Positions 43,467 through 51,796 of a stretch of DNA of 54,312 nt are shown here, piece by piece. Numbering within the stretch: position 1 is the first letter of the stretch; each line of letters opens with the position of its first letter. The stretch spans positions 1-54,312 of the forward strand of contig JAAXGQ010000043.1 of assembly GCA_012271265.1 (NCBI GenBank), read 5' to 3'. Origin of the DNA: Vicinamibacteraceae bacterium (GTDB lineage: Bacteria > Acidobacteriota > Vicinamibacteria > Marinacidobacterales > Marinacidobacteraceae). The translations under genes and the position numbers were made by a program. Under the pieces are notes generated by a model that worked only from the letters and a program-made list of their open reading frames with translations, was not told the DNA's origin and ran no database searches.

Positions 43467-45338
43467 TCAGCTGTCTCTCCGTCCGTCGCGCCGGATCTGG
43501 GGGATGAGCGCACCCGCCGTGACGGCTGCCCCGATGAGGCGAACCGCCGGGTCGCCGCCGAGGAGAAGCAGTGCTCCGGCGCCGGCGCCGAGCCGCTCCC
43601 ACCCGCCGGCGCGGCGCAGTCCCGTCCCGTAGAGGGCGACGGCGAGGCCGGCCATCGCGAGCAGGCCGGTGAGGAAGGCCACGCCCTGCGCCGCGCCCGG
43701 GACGGCGCCGGCTTCCGGGATCAGCGGCGTGGTGGCCATGAGCAGAGGGACCACGAAGAGTCCGAGCGCGAGCCGGACTGCCTGGATCGCGGTGGGCATC
43801 GGGCGCCCGCCCGCCACGCCGGCGCCGGCGAAGGCGGCGAGTGCAATCGGCGGCGTGACGTTCGAGGTTTGCGAGAGCCAGAAGAGGATCAGGTGTGCGG
43901 TCAGGATGGGAAGGCCGAGTCCGGTGAGCGCCGGCGCCGCCACGACCGCCACGACGATGTAGGCCGCCGTCACCGGCAATCCCATGCCCAGAACCAGAGC
44001 AACGAGCGCCGACAGCAGGAGCGCGGGAAGGAGACTGGTCTCGGCGGCGCCGAGAAGCAGTTCCGCAAACTGGAGCCCGACGCCGGTCTGGCCGATCACC
44101 CCGACCACCACGCCGGCGGCGGCGCACGCAAGCGAGACCGGAACCGCGGTCACCGCGCCCCGGGCGAGCCCCTGGGCGAGGGCTGCCGGACCGATCCGGG
44201 TCCGCCGGCGCACCGCCCCGGCGGCCACGACCGCGACGCAGCCGGCGGCTCCCACCAGCATCGGGGAGTAGTTCAGCAGCAGCAGGACGACGACCACGAT
44301 GATGGAGAGGAGGAAATGGGCGCCCTCGACCAGGGTCGGCACGATCCTCGGCCGCGACGCCATCACCGGGATCCGCCGGCGTACCGCGAGCCCATGCACG
44401 AAGAACAGGGTTCCAGCGAAGAACAGGGTCGCCGGCAACAGCGAGACGAGGACGATGCGGGTGTACGGCGTGTTCGTGAGTTCCGCCATCAGGAACGCGC
44501 CGGCGCCCATGATCGGCGGCATGAGCTGGCCGCCGGTGGACGCCGCCGCCTCGATCCCCCCGGCCTCTTCCCGGGAAAAGCCCAGCCGCTTCATCATCGG
44601 GATCGTGAGCGCCCCGGTGGTCACCGTGTTGGCGATGGCGGAACCAGAGACCGATCCGAGAGCCGCCGAGGACAGGACGGCAGCCTTGGCTGGTCCGCCC
44701 CGCGCCTTTCCGGCCAGCGCAAAGGCGAGGTCGATGAAAAAGCGCCCGCCGCCGGTGGACTCGAGGAGCGCTCCGAACAGCACGAACACGAAGACGGTGC
44801 TGCTCGCCACGCCGAGCGGCAGGCCAAACAGCCCGGCGCCGGTGAAGACCTCGAAGCGGACGATGCGCTCGAGCTCGAACCCCCGGTGGGCGAGGATCCC
44901 CGGCAGCGCCGCCCCGAACGCGTTGTAGGCCAGGAAAGCGACCACCACGCTGCTCATCACCGCGCCCACCCGACGGCGGGTCCCCTCGAGGAGCAGACCG
45001 AGGAGGACGATTCCGGCGGCGAGATCCAGGAGCGGAAGCCCGTAGAGGATGGCGTCGATACCCTGGCGATCGAACCCGATCACCCGGATTCCGGCGGCGA
45101 GCGCCGCCACCGCGAGGACGCTGTCGCGGATGCGCCCGCCCCGGGTCGCGGCGCGCGCCCCGACAAACGCCAGGACCAGGATCCAGGTGAGATGAATCGG
45201 CCGGAGCCACGTGGCCCCCAGGGTTCCGGTGAACGCCTGCCAGAGCTGAAACAGGGAGAGGCCGGCGCCGAGGACGAGAACGACGGCCGGAAGCGGCGCG
45301 GCGCCCCCCGCCGGACCAGGCGTTTCCTTCATCGGCAA
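43467..45338 (-). CDS. TRAP transporter fused permease (DctQ-DctM type, TAXI-TRAP)
   Basis: The 623-residue membrane protein fuses the small four-helix subunit (residues ~1-150) to the large 12-helix DctM subunit, the arrangement typical of TAXI-TRAP systems. DctM signatures include SSAALGSVSGSAIANTVTTGALTIPMMKRLGF, ASTGGQLMPPIMGAGAFLMAE, LVLGMGLPVTAAYIVV and SQTSNVTPPIALAAF. It uses an ion gradient to take up small organic acids delivered by the binding protein encoded just upstream. Substrate unknown. Confidence 0.93.
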   Translation of the reverse strand: MPMKETPGPAGGAAPLPAVVLVLGAGLSLFQLWQAFTGTLGATWLRPIHLTWILVLAFVGARAATRGGRIRDSVLAVAALAAGIRVIGFDRQGIDAILYGLPLLDLAAGIVLLGLLLEGTRRRVGAVMSSVVVAFLAYNAFGAALPGILAHRGFELERIVRFEVFTGAGLFGLPLGVASSTVFVFVLFGALLESTGGGRFFIDLAFALAGKARGGPAKAAVLSSAALGSVSGSAIANTVTTGALTIPMMKRLGFSREEAGGIEAAASTGGQLMPPIMGAGAFLMAELTNTPYTRIVLVSLLPATLFFAGTLFFVHGLAVRRRIPVMASRPRIVPTLVEGAHFLLSIIVVVVLLLLNYSPMLVGAAGCVAVVAAGAVRRRTRIGPAALAQGLARGAVTAVPVSLACAAAGVVVGVIGQTGVGLQFAELLLGAAETSLLPALLLSALVALVLGMGLPVTAAYIVVAVVAAPALTGLGLPILTAHLILFWLSQTSNVTPPIALAAFAGAGVAGGRPMPTAIQAVRLALGLFVVPLLMATTPLIPEAGAVPGAAQGVAFLTGLLAMAGLAVALYGTGLRRAGGWERLGAGAGALLLLGGDPAVRLIGAAVTAGALIPQIRRDGRRDS

Positions 45339-45384
45339 GTCCGCGCCGCCGGGGATGGGGACCGACCTCGGACCCCGGAATCGG

Positions 45385-46431
45385 TCATGGCCGGATCGCG
45401 ACGGCCGCCCCGCCCGGTTCCGCGTGGGCTTCTCCCGGAATCACGGCCTCCCGCTCCTCCCGGTAATGGCGCGCCGCTCCCGGGTGGAGGGGCAGGCCGC
45501 CCACGGACGCCACGTTGTCCAGCCGGATGAACTCCGCGTTCCGGGTCACCGAGAAGAACTCCTCCCGTCCGGCGAGGAGCGAGGCGGCCAGGGCCGCCGC
45601 CAGCTCGTCCGGCATGTCCGCATGCACCACGAGCATGTTCCACAGCGACGGAGTCAGCGTGGGTTCGTCCACTCCCCGGTAGACGCCCGGGGGCACGGAA
45701 AAGCCCTGGTAGGCGGGATTCGCCGCCTCGACGGCCGCGATCTCCCCGCCGCTGAAAGGAACCAGACGGAGCTCGCGGGTCAGGCCGAGTTCGATCACCG
45801 AAGACACGCCCAGCCCCGCTGCCAGGAAGACCGCGTCCAGAGTGCCGTCTTTGAGGCCGTTGATGCTCTGGTTGTAATTCATGTGTCGGACCCGGAAGTC
45901 CCGATCGGCAATCCCCAGCGCCCGAAGCACGTTGCGGGCGGTGACCTCGTTGCCCGACCCCGGCGGACCCAGCGAGACCCGCTTCCCCGGAAGGTCGGAC
46001 GGCGACTCGACACCCCGCCCGGCCACGCTGAGCAGGTGCACCACGTTCGGATAGATCCGCGCGAGCACCCGAATCGGCAGCGCCGTGGGAAACCGGCCGG
46101 TCCCGGCGATGGCGTCGGTGACCGCATCGGCCTGGCTGAAGCCGATGTCGCTCTCACCCTTCGCGACCTGGATGAGATTCGTGACCGAGCCGGCGCTGAC
46201 TTCTGCCTTGACGACGAGTCCGGGGAGGTCGCGGGTCCAGCGGCTCGCGAGCGCGCCGCCCAGCGGGTAGTAGATCCCTGCCGTCGTGCCGGTGGCGAGC
46301 GCGAAGGGACGGGGGCGGTCGGGGTCGCAGGCAGCCAGCGTTCCGACCACCGGCAGCGCGGCCGCGGCGACGGCGGGCGCCAGCCGCAGGCCCCGCCCCC
46401 GCTTCCGTTCCCCGTCCGGCACCGGCTCCAC
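45385..46431 (-). CDS. TAXI-type TRAP transporter solute-binding lipoprotein
   Basis: The 348-residue binding protein opens with a basic stretch, a hydrophobic segment and GTLAACDPD, which looks like a lipobox. The mature part starts FALATGTTAGIYYPLGGALASRW, the TAXI-family hallmark, and continues with SAGSVTNLIQVAKGESDIGFSQADAV. It starts with GTG 46431, with TAGACT seven bases before it and no Shine-Dalgarno sequence. The fused permease follows 46 bases downstream. Confidence 0.92.
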   Translation of the reverse strand: MEPVPDGERKRGRGLRLAPAVAAAALPVVGTLAACDPDRPRPFALATGTTAGIYYPLGGALASRWTRDLPGLVVKAEVSAGSVTNLIQVAKGESDIGFSQADAVTDAIAGTGRFPTALPIRVLARIYPNVVHLLSVAGRGVESPSDLPGKRVSLGPPGSGNEVTARNVLRALGIADRDFRVRHMNYNQSINGLKDGTLDAVFLAAGLGVSSVIELGLTRELRLVPFSGGEIAAVEAANPAYQGFSVPPGVYRGVDEPTLTPSLWNMLVVHADMPDELAAALAASLLAGREEFFSVTRNAEFIRLDNVASVGGLPLHPGAARHYREEREAVIPGEAHAEPGGAAVAIRP

Positions 46432-46438
46432 TTCTGCC

Positions 46439-46444
46439 AGTCTA
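46439..46444 (-). promoter_or_regulatory. -10-like box, TAXI-TRAP operon
   Basis: TAGACT on the minus strand ends seven bases before the GTG at 46431, predicting transcription start at the start codon. Confidence 0.4.
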
Positions 46445-46472
46445 CCGGGCGCCGATCCTGGCGCCGGGAGCG

Positions 46473-49148
46473 TCAGCCAGGGCTCTCCTCGAGCTCCCGC
46501 CGCAGCCGGTAGACGAGATCGAGAGCCGCGCGGGGCGTGAGCCCGTCGGGATCGGCCCGGCGCAGCGCTTCGATCACCTCGGTTGCGCGGGGCCCGAGCC
46601 CGTCGCCGTCAGGAGGCCCCGGCTCCTCGGGCCGCACCGTCCTGGGGTCCCGGTCAAGGCCCCGCAGCACTTCGAGCGCCCGGTTCACCAGCGGGAGCGG
46701 GACGCCCGCAAGCCGAGCCACCTGGATCCCGTAGCTGCGGCTCGTCCCGCCGGGCAGCACCTGGCGCAGAAAGACGATTTCCTCCCGGTGCTCCCGCGCT
46801 TCGACGTGGAAGTTCACCACGGCGGACTCGCTGGCGGCGAGTGAAGTCAGCTCGTGGTAGTGGGTCGCGAACAGCGTCTTCATACGCAGTTCGGGCCTCC
46901 GGACGATGTGTTCCACAAGCGCCCAGGCGAGGGCCACGCCGTCGTAGGTCGCCGTTCCCCGGCCCACTTCGTCGAGGAGCACAAGGCTCCGCCGGGTGGC
47001 GTGGTGCAGGATGTGGGCGGTCTCCTCCATCTCGGTGAGGAACGTGGACCGGCCCCGCGAGAGGTCGTCCGTCGCCCCGACACGGGCGAACACCCGATCC
47101 ACCAGGGGCAGCCGCGCCGTCCGCGCCGGAACGAGGCAACCCGCCTGGGCCATGATCGCGATGAGGGCGGCCTGGCGCAGATAGGTCGACTTGCCGCCCA
47201 TGTTCGGCCCGGTCAGGACCATCAGGAATCCGTCCTCGTCGAGCCGGAGATCGTTCGGCACGAACTCCTCGTCAGCCACCGCCTCGACCACCGGATGGCG
47301 GCCGCCGGTGATCGTCAGATCGAAGCCGTCGTGCATCGTGGGGCGGACATGGGAGGTCTCGGCGGCAACGGCGGCCAGCGCCAGGGCCAGGTCAGCCTCG
47401 CCGAGAGCCGCCGCGGTCTCCTGGAGACGGGGTGTGGCGCGCCCGATGTCTTCTTCGAGCTCCGCGAAAAGCCGCGCCTCGATCGCCCGGATGTCGTCAT
47501 CGGCCCGCGCAACGCGCTCTTCGAACTCCTTCAGTTCGGTGGTGACGTAGCGCTCGGCGGCCACCAGCGTCTGCCGGCGGGTGTAGTCGTCCGGGACCCG
47601 GCCGTCATGACCCTTCCTGACTTCGATCGTGTATCCGAACACCTGGCTGTAGCGGATCCGGAGCGACCGGATGCCGGTGCGCGCGCGCTCCCGCGCCTCC
47701 ATGTCACGGATGCGCCCGCGCGCCTCGATGCGCAGCCGGCGCAGCCCGTCGAGCTCGGGTGAAAGACCGGTGCGGATCACCCCCCCCTCGCGAAGCAGGG
47801 CAGGGGCTTCCGGGTCGATCGCGCGCTCGATCCGCTCCCTCACCTCGGGGAGATCGCGAAGTCGCTGACCGAGTTCACCGAGGAGCGGGGCCGCGGCTCC
47901 GTCGAGGAGTGCCCGCAGGCGGGCGGTTGTCGTCAGCGCTTCGGCGATCCGCAGATACTCCCGGGGCCCGGCCACCCGGAGCGAGGCGCGGGCTGCGAGC
48001 CGTTCAAGATCGGGGCAGCCCGTCAGGACGGCCCGCCCGTCGCTGCGGAGGCGCGGGGCCGCGGCAATTTCCTCCACGGCTTCGTGGCGGGCCTCCACCA
48101 CGGCCCGGTCGAGCCGGGGCTGCGCCAGCCGCCGCCGCAGCAGTCGCGACCCCATGCCGGTGCGCGAGCGGTCCAGAGTCTCGGCCAGGGTTGCCCCAGG
48201 CGCGGCATCGGCCGTCAGCGGATCGAAGATTTCCAGATTCCGCACGGTGACCCGATCCACGACCATACGTCCGGCGTCGTCGAGGCGCCGGAGGCTGACC
48301 AGGTGGCGGATTCGGCTTCTCTGGGTCTCGCCGAGGTAGCGCACCGCCGCGCCGGCGGCGGCGGCCGCAGCCGGCATCGCCTCGATTCCGAACGGCTCCA
48401 GCGAGGCCGTGCCGAAATGGCGCAGGAGAGCCTCGCGGGCGGATTCAGGGCCAAACCAGAGCCCTGGCCGCCGGGTCACGAGTGTCTCTCCTGCTGCGCT
48501 CCCGACAAGCGCCCGCGGCGGCGCGTCCTCGGCGGCGAGCAACTCCCGGGGGCGAAACGCGGCCATGGCGTCGGCTGCCTGGCGGAACCGCCCGCCGCCC
48601 CCGAACTCCGCCGCGCAGAAGTCGCCGGTAGAGAGATCGGCGAAGGCCGCTCCAAGCGCCGGGCGGGCGCCGCCGGTCTCCGCGACCGCCATCAGGTACG
48701 CCGCTTCCGCGGCTTCGAGGTAGTCGGGGTCCAGATAGGTCGAGGGCGTGGCGACCCGGACGATCTCCCGCGCCACCGGACCGCGTGACATCCCGGCGGG
48801 CTCGATCTGATCGCAGACGGCAACCCGGAAGCCGGCGCGCACCAGGCGGCCGATGTAGGTCTCGGCGGCGTGGTGGGGAACACCGGCCATCGGGATCGGT
48901 TCCCCGGCGGCGTCCCGCTGGCGGGACGTGAGAGCGATGTTCAGGACCGCGGCGGCGCGGCGTGCGTCCTCGAAGAACATTTCGTAGAAGTCGCCCATCC
49001 GAAAGAAGAGGATGGCGTCCTCGGCGCCGCGCTTGAGGTCGAGGTATTGACGCATCGCCGGCGACACCCGCTGCCTCTGCCGGGCCGTGGGAGCGCGGGT
49101 GCGGGGTTCCTTCCCCGGATCCCTCGGGAAGAGCAGCGGCGCGGTCAC
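46473..49148 (-). CDS. mutS: DNA mismatch repair protein MutS
   Basis: The 891-residue protein recognises mismatches. The mismatch-binding domain I (AILFFRMGDFYEMFFEDA) contains the Phe-x-Glu motif. The connector, clamp and core domains follow. The ATPase has Walker A GPNMGGKST near residue 650, the SRGRSTFLTEM signature and Walker B LVLLDEVGRGT. I choose GTG 49148 because an open frame upstream (to 49544) would overlap tsaB, and TAGCAT lies 10 bases before it. mutL is not in the window. Confidence 0.95.
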   Translation of the reverse strand: MTAPLLFPRDPGKEPRTRAPTARQRQRVSPAMRQYLDLKRGAEDAILFFRMGDFYEMFFEDARRAAAVLNIALTSRQRDAAGEPIPMAGVPHHAAETYIGRLVRAGFRVAVCDQIEPAGMSRGPVAREIVRVATPSTYLDPDYLEAAEAAYLMAVAETGGARPALGAAFADLSTGDFCAAEFGGGGRFRQAADAMAAFRPRELLAAEDAPPRALVGSAAGETLVTRRPGLWFGPESAREALLRHFGTASLEPFGIEAMPAAAAAAGAAVRYLGETQRSRIRHLVSLRRLDDAGRMVVDRVTVRNLEIFDPLTADAAPGATLAETLDRSRTGMGSRLLRRRLAQPRLDRAVVEARHEAVEEIAAAPRLRSDGRAVLTGCPDLERLAARASLRVAGPREYLRIAEALTTTARLRALLDGAAAPLLGELGQRLRDLPEVRERIERAIDPEAPALLREGGVIRTGLSPELDGLRRLRIEARGRIRDMEARERARTGIRSLRIRYSQVFGYTIEVRKGHDGRVPDDYTRRQTLVAAERYVTTELKEFEERVARADDDIRAIEARLFAELEEDIGRATPRLQETAAALGEADLALALAAVAAETSHVRPTMHDGFDLTITGGRHPVVEAVADEEFVPNDLRLDEDGFLMVLTGPNMGGKSTYLRQAALIAIMAQAGCLVPARTARLPLVDRVFARVGATDDLSRGRSTFLTEMEETAHILHHATRRSLVLLDEVGRGTATYDGVALAWALVEHIVRRPELRMKTLFATHYHELTSLAASESAVVNFHVEAREHREEIVFLRQVLPGGTSRSYGIQVARLAGVPLPLVNRALEVLRGLDRDPRTVRPEEPGPPDGDGLGPRATEVIEALRRADPDGLTPRAALDLVYRLRRELEESPG

Positions 49149-49158
49149 AAAGGCGCCG

Positions 49159-49164
49159 ATGCTA
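49159..49164 (-). promoter_or_regulatory. -10-like box, mutS
   Basis: TAGCAT (within TTAGCATCGGC) on the minus strand ends 10 bases before the mutS GTG; no Shine-Dalgarno sequence is present. Confidence 0.45.
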
Positions 49165-49284
49165 ACCAAGCGCGCCGGGCGGGGCCGTGGATCGACCCTG
49201 TCGGGGCGGCCCCCGCGGTAGGCTGATTCGGCGGAGCAACGGACGGAGCAGCGGACAGGGCAGGGGGCGGCCGAAGGGAGACGC

Positions 49285-50010
49285 ATGCCGACCGGGGAAA
49301 GCCAGTGGGTCCTGGCCTTCGACGTCACCGGCCCGTTGGGAAGCGCGACCGTGGCCCGCGTGACGGGTCCATGCCCTGGCGGTGGCCCGCTACGAGTGCG
49401 GGTGGAGCACACGGAGACGTTTTCTCCATCGAACCGGCACGCGGCGCATCTTCTCCCGGCGATCCGGCGCGCCCTCGAACGCGCCGGCGTCGGGCTGGGT
49501 GAGCTGCACCGGCTGGCAGCCACGCGCGGCCCCGGGTCGTTCACCGGCCTTCGGGTGGGACTTGCCTCGCTTCACGGTCTGGCGCTGGCGTCGGGGCTTC
49601 CGGCGGTGGGGGTATCGAGCCTCGGCGCAGCTGCGCTCGCAGACCGGGAGAGCGGGGCTCCCGGACGTTGTCTGGCCGTCGTGGATGCGCTCCGGGGGGA
49701 ACTCTTCGCCGCGGTGTACGACGGCGGGCCGCTTCCTCGGCGAGTCGCCGGGCCCCGCCGCCTCCGCCCCGGGGAGGTCGGTTCCTGGGCGGGCCGGCAC
49801 GGGGCGGCCCGGATCTGCGGACCGGGGATGACGCGCTACCGGGAGCCGATCGCGAGGAGCGCGCCCGGCGTCGGGCTCGCGCCGATGGCGGGGCCTCTCG
49901 CCCCCGCAGCGGTCCGTCTCGCCGCCGCGCGCCCGCTGGAATCCTTCTCTCCAAAGGAGAGGAACCTGGAGCCGCTGTACCTGCGCGCCCCGGACATCCA
50001 CGCGCCCTGA
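49285..50010 (+). CDS. tsaB: tRNA threonylcarbamoyladenosine biosynthesis protein TsaB
   Basis: The 241-residue protein is the non-catalytic partner of TsaD in forming t6A37 on ANN-decoding tRNAs. It has the ASKHA-fold start (VLAFDVTGPLGSATVA), the conserved AATRGPGSFTGLRVGLASLHGLA segment and VVDALRGELFAAVY. An AAGGGAG ribosome site precedes ATG 49285. It is divergent from mutS. TsaD and TsaE are not in the window. Confidence 0.92.
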   Translation: MPTGESQWVLAFDVTGPLGSATVARVTGPCPGGGPLRVRVEHTETFSPSNRHAAHLLPAIRRALERAGVGLGELHRLAATRGPGSFTGLRVGLASLHGLALASGLPAVGVSSLGAAALADRESGAPGRCLAVVDALRGELFAAVYDGGPLPRRVAGPRRLRPGEVGSWAGRHGAARICGPGMTRYREPIARSAPGVGLAPMAGPLAPAAVRLAAARPLESFSPKERNLEPLYLRAPDIHAP

Positions 50011-50059
50011 GGGGCCGGCCAATCCGTGGAAGCCCCTTCGGCTAGGCTAGGAGGCGCCC

Positions 50060-50293
50060 ATGGAACGAACCCAAGCCGCAGAACCCGAGCCACGAGCCAC
50101 GGCCGCGTCGCCGCCGGACCAGGCCGCAATCCTGGAGAAACTCGTTCGCCAGCACCGCGAACTCGACGCGCGCCTGACCGAACTCTCGCTTCGCCCGGCC
50201 CTCTCGCCCACCGAAGAGTTCGAGCGCGCGGTCATGAAGAAGCGCAAGCTGGCCCTGAAGGACCGCATCGCCGTCCTCTCCGCTTCTTCCTGA
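50060..50293 (+). CDS. Small DUF465 (YdcH-like) protein
   Basis: This 77-residue protein has a Pro/Ala-rich N-terminus and a helical DUF465 hairpin (residues ~22-75), ending FERAVMKKRKLALKDRIAVL, the characteristic KKxKLxLKDxI pattern. The function is not known. A strong AGGAGG ribosome site lies six bases before ATG 50060. It stands between tsaB and psd. Confidence 0.85.
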   Translation: MERTQAAEPEPRATAASPPDQAAILEKLVRQHRELDARLTELSLRPALSPTEEFERAVMKKRKLALKDRIAVLSASS

Positions 50294-50354
50294 CGTTTCC
50301 GACCGCCCGGATGGCGGCGCCGCGGACGTCCAACGGCGGGCCTCGGAGTCCCGC

Positions 50355-50993
50355 ATGAGGATCGCCCGCGAAGGCTGGATCTTCATTCTGATCCCCCTCG
50401 GCGCAGCTGCGTTGTTCGCCGCCGCCGGCGCCTCGTTCGAGGCGCCCGCCATGCGCTGGCTCGGCGGAGCCTCGCTGCTGCTCTCGGGATTCTGCGCCTG
50501 GTTCTTCCGGGATCCCCGCCGCGCCCCGCCGGCTCAGGAGGACCTGCTCGTGGCCCCGGCGGACGGGCGGGTGACCGCGGTCGGCCCGGCGGAGGAGGGC
50601 GCGCCGGGCATGCGCCAGGTGGTGATCTTTCTCTCCGTGTTCGACGTGCACATCAACCGGTCCCCGGCCGCCGGCGCGGTCCGGGAGGTGCGCTATCGGC
50701 CCGGCCGCTTCCGGGCTGCTTTCCGTCCCGACGCCGGGGAGACGAACGAGTGCAACGAACTCGAGATCGTGACCCCGCGGGGCACGATTCTGGTCCGGCA
50801 GATCGTCGGGGTGCTGGCGCGCCGGATTGTCTGCCGTTCCCGTCCGGGCGACGAGCTGGCCCGAGGCGAGCGCTTCGGCCTGATTCGCTTCGGGTCGCGG
50901 ACGGACGCACTCCTGCCTCCCGGCGTCACCCTTCTCGTCCGTCCCGGCGACCGCGTTCGAGGCGGCGAAACACCGATCGCCCGCTGGTCATGA
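50355..50993 (+). CDS. psd: Phosphatidylserine decarboxylase (short PSD-A type proenzyme)
   Basis: The 212-residue proenzyme makes phosphatidylethanolamine. Two N-terminal membrane helices are followed by the catalytic domain with FFRDPRR, LVAPADGRV, and the charge-relay Asp/His in FSVFDVHINRSP-like LSVFDVHINRSP. It self-cleaves at the Gly-Ser of RFGSRTD (S181) to form the pyruvoyl group; this replaces the LGST of longer enzymes. Length fits the PSD-A group. Its stop overlaps the pssA start (ATGA). Confidence 0.95.
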   Translation: MRIAREGWIFILIPLGAAALFAAAGASFEAPAMRWLGGASLLLSGFCAWFFRDPRRAPPAQEDLLVAPADGRVTAVGPAEEGAPGMRQVVIFLSVFDVHINRSPAAGAVREVRYRPGRFRAAFRPDAGETNECNELEIVTPRGTILVRQIVGVLARRIVCRSRPGDELARGERFGLIRFGSRTDALLPPGVTLLVRPGDRVRGGETPIARWS

Positions 50994-51742
50994 AGACGCC
51001 CCGCCTCCGCACCCGCCGCGGGGTCTTCCTGGTTCCCGCGCTGTTCACCGTCGCGAATATCTTCTTCGGGTTCTTCTCGATCGTGCAGAGCATCCGCGGC
51101 GAGTTCGCCGACGCGGCGCTGGCCATCGGGTTCGCGATCCTCGCCGACCTCGTGGACGGGAGGGTGGCCCGCTTCGCCGGGGCGACGAGCCGGTTCGGCA
51201 AGGAGCTCGACTCCCTGGCCGACATGGGTTCGTTCGGGATCGCTCCCGCGGTGCTCGCCTGGGCGTGGGTGCTCCACGCCTGGCCCCGCGTCGGCTGGCT
51301 GGTCGCCGCACTTTTCTCGGTCTGCGCCGCGGTGCGCCTCGCGCGGTTCAACGTGGGCCGGATCAGCAGCGACCCCCGCTACTACATCGGCCTCTCCTCG
51401 CCGGCGGCGGCCGCCGTCGTCGGCGCCGTCGTCTACTGGCATCCCGAGCCGCCGGGCCCGGGTGTCCCCGAGGCAGCGGTCCTGTTCGGCATCCTGGGGT
51501 TGGCGCTCATGATGAACAGTCCGGTGCGCTATCTCAGTTTCAAGGGATTCGCGACGCGGAACCCGCACTCCCACCGGGCGCTGGTCATCGTGGCCGTGTT
51601 CATCGTCGCTGCGCTCGCCGAACCGGTGGCCGTCTTCGCGATTCTGGCCGGCGGTTACTTTCTGTCGCCGCTGTTTCCGGTCGTCGCGAGACTCGTCCGC
51701 CGCACGCCCGCGGCGACCGACGCAACTCCCCCGGTGGACTGA
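50990..51742 (+). CDS. pssA: CDP-diacylglycerol--serine O-phosphatidyltransferase
   Basis: The 250-residue membrane enzyme makes phosphatidylserine, the substrate of Psd encoded just upstream. The signature DLVDGRVARFAGATSRFGKELDSLADMGSFGIAPA is complete and typical of PssA (with SFGIAPA after it). RRGVFLVPALFTVANIFFGF is the usual first helix. ATG 50990 overlaps the psd stop, so the two steps are translationally coupled. Confidence 0.95.
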   Translation: MKTPRLRTRRGVFLVPALFTVANIFFGFFSIVQSIRGEFADAALAIGFAILADLVDGRVARFAGATSRFGKELDSLADMGSFGIAPAVLAWAWVLHAWPRVGWLVAALFSVCAAVRLARFNVGRISSDPRYYIGLSSPAAAAVVGAVVYWHPEPPGPGVPEAAVLFGILGLALMMNSPVRYLSFKGFATRNPHSHRALVIVAVFIVAALAEPVAVFAILAGGYFLSPLFPVVARLVRRTPAATDATPPVD

Positions 51743-51782
51743 CGACCGTCGGCGCGCCGACGCCGCACCCGCCGGGCGGCGG

Positions 51783-51788
51783 TATCCT
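51783..51788 (+). promoter_or_regulatory. -10-like box, dacB
   Basis: TATCCT ends eight bases before the dacB GTG at 51797; the bases between are C-rich without a Shine-Dalgarno sequence. Confidence 0.4.
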
Positions 51789-51796
51789 CTCCGCCC

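Noticed and set aside
49149-49544. N-terminal extension of MutS
   Set aside because: The extra residues are Arg/Ser/Pro-rich, do not match MutS, and run through the tsaB gene on the other strand.
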